In this document: positions 23,702-43,846 of the stretch, in pieces
Layout of the letters: every line of letters begins with the position of its first letter
How positions within the stretch are numbered: the stretch's first letter is position 1
NCBI GenBank assembly: GCA_019648995.1
Contig: BLXT01007004.1
Span: 517,749 to 561,594, forward strand
Length of the DNA stretch: 43,846 bases
Direction: 5' to 3'
From: Plakobranchus ocellatus
Lineage: Eukaryota; Mollusca; Gastropoda; Plakobranchidae
Position numbers and translations under genes: made by a program
The notes under the pieces: model-generated
What the model saw: only the letters and a program-made list of their open reading frames with translations
Databases searched by the model: none
What the model was told of the DNA's origin: nothing

Positions 23702-23724
23702 TCTAGATCTAGATCTAGATCTAG
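23702..23724. repeat. Palindromic AGATCT array
   Basis: Four near-perfect copies of the self-complementary hexamer AGATCT in phase (TCTAGATCTAGATCTAGATC). The array can fold on itself on either strand. Confidence 0.8.
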
Positions 23725-23884
23725 GTTTCAATAACTATATAACATACAACAAATTAGATCTTGATTAGCCTTTAATCTAAGAGTAATAAGATTGTATTTA
23801 GTAGACGTCGTCTGAATCCAATAAATCATAGCGATAAAGAATTGGAGGATTTCACACTTGCTTCGCGACTCGGTTTACTAAATC

Positions 23885-23970
23885 TGAAGTCTAGATCTAG
23901 GTGTAGAACTAGAATCCAGACTTTCAAGATCAATCTAGATTATAATTACATCTAGATCTAGATCTATACT
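23885..23970. repeat. AGATCT/TCTAGA cluster
   Basis: Interrupted copies (GTCTAGATCTAGGTG, AATCTAGATT) lead into a clean run at about 23950-23966. It is the same hexamer family as the neighbouring arrays. Confidence 0.7.
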
Positions 23971-24312
23971 AGATTCAAGATTTCGATCTCTAACTAGGGC
24001 CTATTTCTTACATGGAATGTGAACACATAATAAACAATCAGGCATCAAATTTCATCTTATCTAAAATCTAACAAATTTTTTATGTATTCTTGCTCTATTA
24101 CAAATCGTTCTCCAATCTGATTCTCGATAAACTCGCTATTATCTAAAATAGAAACATAATAATTATCAATAATCATGAGAGTAGCCTCCCATTACATTAG
24201 CTGAGTAATTTTTTTCTGAATTGGAAATGTACCCAAGTTTTATCTGCCGAGGGAGCTAGTCGTTTGTCTCTGCTCATGGAAAGGACAGAGTGCGATAGAG
24301 AAAGCAGACAAA

Positions 24313-25450
24313 TTAATGTTGCACACAGGAAGTGCACAAGAACCACTGTCTTGATGCTCCACTGACCCAGCTTTTGTATGAGCTTTGAATAACACAGTGC
24401 ATGTTCTGTACATGAATGGTAGACCTAAAGACAGGATTTATAATCAATATGGCGCGTTCATATGACGAAAAATATTTTTCTACTAGACAATGTTTTGCCA
24501 AGATAAATAAGGGAAAAAAGCAGCTATTCATTAATAAACAGATAAACAGATAATTGCGGGAAGTACCAACATTATTCCAAGAATGTATAGATAAAGATGC
24601 CTTGAACGCATCGGTGCGTACTAGTGCTGGTTGTGTCCCAGACTCGCATATTTGATTGAGGAAGATGTTGAAAATGTAAGGCTGGGAGCTGCTGAAAAGT
24701 TTAAGCAGCAACTCTGATAGAATTCTGTTTGTGATTTGGATGGAAGAATTTGCTGCAGGGTTAAATATGCAAAGTCTTGTACAACCGCCTGAACTTGGAT
24801 TTGAAATTTCTTCTCTTGCATAAGATCGCAGGACAACCTTATAAAACAGTATACCAGGGTCCTTCTCATCAAAGTATTGTTAAAATTCATTGAGTTGGTG
24901 CTAGGCCTTTTTGCCCTCGATTTTTAAAAGCTTCTCAAATTGTCCGTCTTCTTTTTCTTTTCACTTGGACGCATATTGAGCATTCTTTTCGATGGGATGC
25001 GCATTTGCCAAGGGCTGGCACCGTTGCTCTTTAACTTCATGATCATGATCTTTTCATCTGCACTGTTGGACAGCTTATATGCAGTGTCAAAATCTTCCTG
25101 TACTTGCTCACTATCGATGCGAACATTGTTTGTTCAGCATCGGTGGGCGGTAGTGTCGAAATGGAGAAGACCAAAGAGCTCAAAATAATTTTGAAGCAAT
25201 GCTATTTCTTAAAAAGAGAAGAAGTCTTATAAAACTGTCACTGAGTTGTAGGTAGTTGTCTGCAGCATCACCTGACCTAATTACAGGCATTTTCCCATTG
25301 CCTTGAGAAGTTACCTCCAATGTTTATCCATTTATGATTTTGTAAATGTCACTGCTCCCTGTGAGTTTATTGGTGATGAAGTATATTCTTTGCTGCCCTT
25401 CTTGATGAAAGCATAGTGGCACATGTTTGCAGCTCAACAGTACGTGTCCT
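24313..25450 (-). pseudogene. Unidentified degraded coding-like sequence, minus strand
   Basis: Reading 5' to 3' on the minus strand, three open blocks in different frames follow each other. The first contains IYFITNKLTGSSDIYKIING, broken by one TAA, then VTSQGNGKMPVIRSGDAADN up to a TGA near 25190. The second contains DSEQVQEDFDTAYKLSNSAD and ends KKKKTDNLRSF at about 24925. The third runs from about 24870 through DPGILFYKVVLRSYAREEI to 24313. The composition is protein-like and more GC-rich than the flanks, but frames shift and stops intervene, as in an old retrocopy or transposon ORF. I do not recognise the family. Plus-strand ORFs over the same bases are equally long in places, so the strand is not certain. 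Confidence 0.3.
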
Positions 25451-25599
25451 GTAGTAGGAAAACTGAAGAATGTGCCTTGAAAATTATTAATGCATTTTGT
25501 CAAAATGTATTGACACTAGCATTGATCTAGCGTAAGATTCATATGCATCCTCCTCCATACCATCGTCGGCAAAGAAGGAATGGGACATAATTTAACAGA

Positions 25600-25850
25600 T
25601 GTCCACCATCTTTGACCAAGCCCACACTGGAGGCGACACGACTTGTAATAGTCGATGAAACGGACTGTTATTGCAGTTACAGTGTGGGATCAGTCTCACA
25701 TAAGACAGCAGGACAAGCTTATAAAAAGCCCTTTCCCTTATCTAATAGAGCCACTGAAGTAAGACCAGGCTGTAGTCCACAAAGGATAGCTCCGACGCTT
25801 CGACAAGATGAAAGTTGCAGCCGACTTTGCATGCTCTCGCACTAACGAGA
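25600..25850. other. GC-richer unidentified segment, possible repeat element
   Basis: This 250-bp stretch is clearly more GC- and CpG-rich than its surroundings. It holds an open plus-strand reading of 77 codons (25612-25845) starting KPTLEATRLVIVDETD. No family is recognised. It may be an interspersed element or part of the degraded sequence next to it. No tRNA-type A and B boxes were found. Confidence 0.25.
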
Positions 25851-26586
25851 CTAGAGTGTTTCCAAGCATGTGTGGGCCCCGTCTAATAGAGTGAGGGGGA
25901 AGGTTGGGCCAACTACAGATGCTGCCTAAGGTGTTTGAGATATGTTTACCTCATAAATTGTAGATAGCCCAGTTTCTAACAACTTTTCGAGTAAAATTAT
26001 AAACAAACATTGAAATGAAAGTTAATTAAGGGCCTTGAAAGTATATATCTGCACATATCTATGATATGTTTCTTTTAGTTATGCCTAATTGCTTTAAATA
26101 TTAATTCAAAAGTACTCATATACCGTGACAAATAGTTTGAGCATTTCTTCGCTAATTTTTAGTAAAGTTAGACAAAAGTGAGCCAAAAGCATCTGTTCTT
26201 GTGTGAACATATATGCTTGTCTTTATTAAAAAAAAAAAACAACCAAAACTTAAATAACTTTTTGGGCATCTCACTTATCATCTCTCTCCATTTCCTGGGC
26301 TATGTCTTTCGCACCCTTGTTGACAAGTATAGTAATTCATTTTCGTCTTCTAAAATGGAAAATTGCAAAGATTTATTGAGCAAAGGACAATGATGAGGCA
26401 AAGTTAATACTACAACAACAATAACATAGACAATTTAAAAAGAGAACAGAAAACAAAATTTATAATAATGGTAGGTTTTACCAACATTGATGAATACATT
26501 AAGAAAGACAAAAATGAAAGCAGCGCACACAAATTAATGAATTTTAAACAGCGACCATTAATTTTTTTTAAATTGTTTGTTTTAAG

Positions 26587-26721
26587 ACAAAAATCGAGCG
26601 AATCTGGAACATTAGTACTATCAAGGATGATGAAATCGCCATTACTTCAATGACAATAAATACCACAGTCGCCTCCCCTAAAGAATATTCTACAAGATAC
26701 CGGAAATCTTCTGCGCCTGAT
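26587..26721 (+). other. HSPA9: Candidate upstream leader exon of HSPA9
   Basis: TTGTTTTAAG forms a possible acceptor ending at 26586, and GAT|GTAAGTTA forms a strong donor after 26721. The frame between them is fully open (KIERIWNISTIKDDE and onward). Joined to the ATG-bearing exon at 26860, it would be untranslated leader with a short upstream ORF. Joined directly to 27607, it stays in frame and would add a different, basic and Ser/Thr-rich N-terminus. It could also simply begin at a transcription start site. There is no transcript evidence. Confidence 0.35.
26682..26691. promoter_or_regulatory. Possible minimal heat-shock element AGAATATTCT
   Basis: Two inverted nGAAn units (GAA-TA-TTC) fit the core heat-shock-factor spacing, about 245 bases upstream of the HSPA9 ATG. 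A third unit is imperfect. Mitochondrial Hsp70 genes are often only weakly heat-inducible, and a two-unit match can occur by chance. Confidence 0.25.
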
Positions 26722-26859
26722 GTAAGTTACCCTTGACCTTATGTTTGCATTATATAGCTTCAGGACCAATCTGTCTTTCTGCACGTGTGGTGTACTTCGA
26801 TCTAAGTTTATGCCGTCAGAGTTTGTGTAATCCTAATCAATTACTGTTTGTTATTTCAG

Positions 26860-26934
26860 TGAAATTGTAATTTTACATTTGCAAAAAAGAGGCTACTGAA
26901 TTCTGCACCCTGTACATTCAAATACCGATCAGCA
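26860..26934 (+). other. HSPA9: HSPA9 5' untranslated segment of the start-codon exon
   Basis: TGTTTGTTATTTCAG gives a good acceptor at 26859. All three frames meet a stop between there and the ATG at 26935, so the exon must begin as leader. The frame of the ATG is open from just after the first base triplet and reads AKKRLLNSAPCTFKYRSAM, which looks like a mitochondrial presequence although it lacks a start codon. Confidence 0.45.
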
Positions 26935-40233
<13,299 letters not shown>

Positions 40234-40550
40234 GGAAATTCTTGAACACATGCACTAAATTGTCTTTTGAGTAATATAATTTTCACACTCACTGTGTTCT
40301 TACCAGATTATTATAAAGTAACCATGTTATTTAGGAAAGTCTCATTTATGAAGAGCATGGGGCTTGATACCATTGATAACAATGTTGTGATATTTGTTCA
40401 AGGATGGTGTGGGAAAAATTGATTTTTTGTTTTCATAAATCTGAGAGATCTGCCAAAGGCTTGGATCTTTTTAAGCCATGATTTAGGAAACTGGTATTTT
40501 CTCCAATAGAAAAGATTGAAATCTTGAACGCCTACTGTTTTTCTATGTTC

Positions 40551-40556
40551 AATAAA
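40551..40556 (+). terminator. HSPA9: Candidate HSPA9 poly(A) signal
   Basis: AATAAA lies 318 bases after the TGA, followed within 15 bases by a T-rich stretch. It is the first canonical signal downstream. Another AATAAA at 40865-40870 is an alternative. Confidence 0.5.
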
Positions 40557-43500
40557 ATTGTTATATTTTTAATATTTAAGATGGTTAAAAAAGGGGAACA
40601 ATAAAAAATAATTTGGGTTAGACTTTTTTCTCAAATCTGCAGATCATATTTTTTGTTAATGTACTGTATTTTGAGTTTATATTTATTTACTTTTCATGTG
40701 CTAAGAGTTATGCTTTCTTTTTTTGTGGCATTAATTCTTTTCATAGTTTGAATATATATATGTGCTCAGAATGCCGTTTCCTTAGAATTTTTTACTCACG
40801 ATCATGCTCGAATATGTGAGTGTTTAATGTTTTTGGGGTCTGTAGATGATTCCTGCTTGATAAAAATAAATGGAACCACATGCATGCGATTGTATTACCA
40901 TTAGTTAGTCAATGTAAAAGTTTGGATCAAGCAGTACAATTAGATCCCCTATGTGGCCCACTTCACATACCATAATCTTCGTCTTGTTTGAATATTTCAT
41001 GGAATGTAATGTAGGAAAGTTAGCCATATTCAAAACACACTATGGAGCCAATAGGGAAAGTTCTTAAATATTAAAACAACAGGTGCTTTATTTACTTAAA
41101 AGTGCACTGATGGACTTCAAGTAAGTTTCATTCACAACTCTTGTAACAAATTTAAAACTTTTTTTTCTTTTATACTACTCAGCATTTCTGCAGATTGTTT
41201 GGATTAAGGAAGACAAGTATTTTTTGTGAAGTTGGCAGTATTGGCTGAAATCATGAAAGCAAAGGGTTTTCATTTTCTTAAGTAAAAAGATATTTATTCA
41301 AATAATTTTATCAGAACTGTATGTATAAGAAACATTAGTTTAGGATGTAATATTTATGATTCGTATCTTCAATCACATCTATGTAATTTTTTATGATAAG
41401 AAAAATTTACTTTGATCATAGAATGTTATTATTTTGTTTCCAAACGGATTAAATGATTGAGCAATGAATATTTTAGTTCTTTATTCTTTCTCTCTTTTTA
41501 ATTTTCTTTGGACTTGTTCTTAATTAGATCGTATTTTTATAAACTCATAAGCTCATTTCCCAAAATTTTTGAGAGACTAACTGGTGAAAATTAATTTATA
41601 GACATTACTAATACTATTTGGCATAATTAAGATATCGCTGTTTTATCATTTTTCCAAGCATTTAAAGAGTGAAAATTATTTTTGATATCGATGACTTTTG
41701 ACTTGTTAAATTTGTGACCCGATTGTGCAAAACGAGTCTGTTATAGGCATTTTGATTAAAGTTTGATGCTGTTGAAAAGGCCTTTCAATTTCCTTTCAGC
41801 AGGTGATAGAATGTTTGCTTAGCACATTTCTAAGCAAACTTATGTGTGTCTGAAAGTTTCAAATTAGCATCTTCAAAATTCTAAAGTTATGACAAAACAA
41901 TGATGAAGATAAGCAGTTTTTTTAAATAAAAATATCCTTAGCAATCAGGGTTTGCTTTTAATTTTAAATTTCTGACCATAATTTCAATGCTATTTTGATT
42001 TTAAAAATGTTTAGAAATGATTACATTTTTGAAAATTTTTTTGATTTATCAAACCCTAAATGGCCTCAAGCAATTTTTTGTTGTAACCTCATCCCCCTTT
42101 ATACTTCAATTTACTTGTCACTCATTTAAAAAAAAAATGCTCTCAGTCAAATGGAAAAGTGGTAAGCAATGAGTGAAATCCGAGCGCCATGATGCTTGAA
42201 CCCCTTTCATCTTTATTTCCCAAGCTAGTAACACTAGTTCCATCTGCAGTTATGTGACGTCAACAGGCGTTATTTTCTTCATAGTTTGTTACATTTCCTC
42301 CCTATCTTGATCAACACTGAACGACAAAATGTAATATCAACGGCTCAGGACTCAAACCTGACAAGTGAAATTTTTGGAAAACCTCCAGGAGAAGCAAAAC
42401 GTGGATTCATCTTGCGCAGTTCTGAACTGTTCATTAAGAATACAACCACTAATCGATTATTCACAGCCACTGGTTTTTAAAAAGATCAAAAGCATTTAAA
42501 ATAGCCGATTATAATAAATAAGCCTCGATTTCCATTATTTCCATGTGGAAGATTCTGATGCTTGTCATCTGCATACATTTGCAACAACAGGCCTTCGTGA
42601 AACCTTTGGTATGAACAATGTACCACATAAGACGGGAAATGGCAAGACAGATATCCTTTTTTTCACTTTTTTTCGCAAGTAAAGATAGCATGTTTTCCCC
42701 TGGCTCTTCTGCAGAATTATGTTTGCCAGTGTTCCTTTGTTATCTCATAAGGTCAAGACAATGTTCTGACCTGGCACCATCGTCCATGATTACTAGGTTC
42801 TTTACAGTTTCCAACATCACTTTTTATCTTGTGATTTCTTGATGGTCTCAAACACTTAAATTAGAAGCAAGATTGGCTGAACCAAGGTCTTTCTGGAGAG
42901 TCAGCGGCAGCCCCACTGGTACTGGTAGCCTCTTTCCATCGCCTGTCTTTCCATTGGAAGCAAGCTAAGTGGAGATTTCTTGATCAGATTGCTGTTCTTT
43001 GTAGTTTTCTCTTCCTTCGCCGCTGTAATCTTTGAGTCTCTCTTTTGTTTGGCAACTTATGGTTTTGCTTAACCTTATCCGTACAAAGTGTTTTATTGTA
43101 TCCGTACGTCAGGGGTAAGTGAGTGCCCCCACACTTTAATAGCAACTTATGCATAAGTTTTGTGTAACTGTGTGCCCCCATACCATATACTATATGTGAG
43201 GGGAGCTGGGAAAACCATCCACATTGGTCAAAAATAACATTTTGAGATAAGTGTATAGTGTTATTCTACTGCTTTTTCTGAATAATTCACAGTTTATTTA
43301 AAGGTTCTATCTATTTTAGTTCCTGAGATATGACCGATTATGTGTGATGGGGTAGCGAAACATGAAATAGAGAAAAATGAGTTTAAAGTTTAAAGAAAAT
43401 TTTAGACAGGGATTAGCTAGATCTTGATCTAAGGCTGTTGGAATGACTAGTAATTCGAAACCGAAACGAATGAAAAATTTCTTTTAAAGACTAATAACCT

Positions 43501-43600
43501 AGAATTCTGATATTGTGTGAAGACATTTTTTTTTTTCTGGGAGCTTGCTAACAGTGTAGATCTAGAGGCTACACTATCTAGAAATCTCGATCCAGAACTT
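40557..43600. other. Intergenic DNA with short unidentified open segments
   Basis: This is AT-rich DNA past HSPA9. Two areas look slightly coding-like but have no clear continuation: a plus-strand reading at 42286-42480 (ISTAQDSNLTSEIFGKPPG) and a minus-strand reading at 43181-42984 ending in a very basic RRRKRKLQR segment, followed by stops. Neither is recognised. They may be remnants of one decayed element. No RNA genes were seen. Confidence 0.35.
41813..41839. other. Perfect 10-bp inverted repeat with 7-base loop
   Basis: GTTTGCTTAG (41813-41822) and CTAAGCAAAC (41830-41839) are exact reverse complements. It lies about 1.6 kb past the HSPA9 stop. It is short enough that chance is a fair explanation. 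Confidence 0.4.
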
Positions 43601-43641
43601 CGGCTAAACTAGATCTAGATCTAATCTAGATCTAGATCTAG
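43556..43641. repeat. AGATCT/TCTAGA array at the right edge
   Basis: An interrupted start (TAGATCTAGAGG, TATCTAGAAATC) leads into a clean run at 43609-43641 (AACTAGATCTAGATCTAATC and onward). It overlaps the 3' end of the minus-strand ORF 43604-43822 and supplies its Arg-Ser/Leu-Asp tail. Confidence 0.8.
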
Positions 43642-43822
43642 TTATGATCTCATCTATGATTAAGTCTTCAATTGTATCATCTGAATCAGAAAACAATTCG
43701 CTATCAGAATCTTCTCTTGTTCCAAAATAGATATCAAAAACTTTTTGATAAGCTATTGTATGGGTAGCATTTAGATTCAACAAACGAACAAGTGTCTCGA
43801 CAATCTCCTCCGGGATCGCCAT
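43604..43822 (-). CDS. Possible first coding exon of an unidentified gene
   Basis: CGAAAATGGCGATC is a good start context. The 72-codon frame begins MAIPEEIVETLVRLLNLNA, an amphipathic helix-like start, and moves into an acidic stretch (REDSDSELFSDSDDTIEDL). It then reads straight into the AGATCT array as RSRSRLDLDLV and stops. The last dozen residues are therefore repeat-derived, and the true exon probably ends before the array, but no convincing donor is visible. Acidic N-termini of this kind occur in some domesticated transposases and in many other proteins, so no family is claimed. A promoter would lie near or beyond the right edge. Confidence 0.35.
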   Translation of the reverse strand: MAIPEEIVETLVRLLNLNATHTIAYQKVFDIYFGTREDSDSELFSDSDDTIEDLIIDEIITRSRSRLDLDLV

Positions 43823-43846
43823 TTTCGAAACTGGTGCGGTTTCTAT

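Noticed and set aside
26468-26653. 61-codon ORF starting MVGFTNIDEYIKK
   Set aside because: Its second half runs out of frame with the better-supported open segment 26587-26721, and no splice donor ends its first half.
42330-42370. Minus-strand AGGTTTGAGTCCTG resembling a tRNA B box
   Set aside because: No A box at the right distance and no acceptor-stem pairing.

Overview
The window looks like about 44 kb of nuclear DNA from an AT-rich invertebrate, most likely a gastropod mollusc. That placement is an inference from three things: multi-exon genes with GT-AG introns and animal-type proteins, palindromic AGATCT/TCTAGA hexamer arrays, and a 5'-truncated non-LTR retrotransposon tail. The species cannot be named from the sequence. 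There is one 991-base assembly gap (14002-14992) and a 2-base gap in a poly-C run.

Two conserved genes could be rebuilt exon by exon, with matching splice phases throughout. On the minus strand, 12 coding exons between 20136 and 5914 encode a 417-residue KCTD9 protein: an N-terminal ubiquitin-like KHA-type region, a BTB domain and a C-terminal pentapeptide-repeat fold. On the plus strand, 17 coding exons between 26935 and 40233 encode a 662-residue mitochondrial Hsp70 (mortalin, HSPA9). The genes are divergent, with about 6.8 kb between their start codons. They are not known to share a pathway, so their adjacency is best read as ordinary chromosomal neighbourhood.

Layout. 1-131 may be the 3' tail of another plus-strand gene. 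132-5913 is KCTD9 3' UTR and/or intergenic DNA. 5914-20136 is KCTD9, with large introns holding a 69-bp minisatellite, a diverged tandem duplication, a CpG-rich exon-like island next to the gap, and a small templated insertion. 20137-26934 is the spacer between the genes; it holds a frameshifted RTE-like reverse-transcriptase fragment ending in (TGA)n, a compound TAG/TTG microsatellite, hexamer arrays, and coding-like remnants I cannot identify. 26935-40233 is HSPA9, with a tRNA-derived SINE and two local duplications in its introns. 40234-43600 is 3' UTR and intergenic DNA. At the right edge a minus-strand ORF with an acidic stretch runs into a hexamer array and may be the first exon of a further gene.

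I found no convincing new multi-gene system. The points most worth checking are a tandem splice donor in KCTD9 whose downstream choice gives a premature stop, two in-frame candidate first exons for HSPA9, clustering of hexamer arrays around the HSPA9 start, and the unidentified coding-like DNA at 24.3-25.9 kb and 13.1-13.75 kb.
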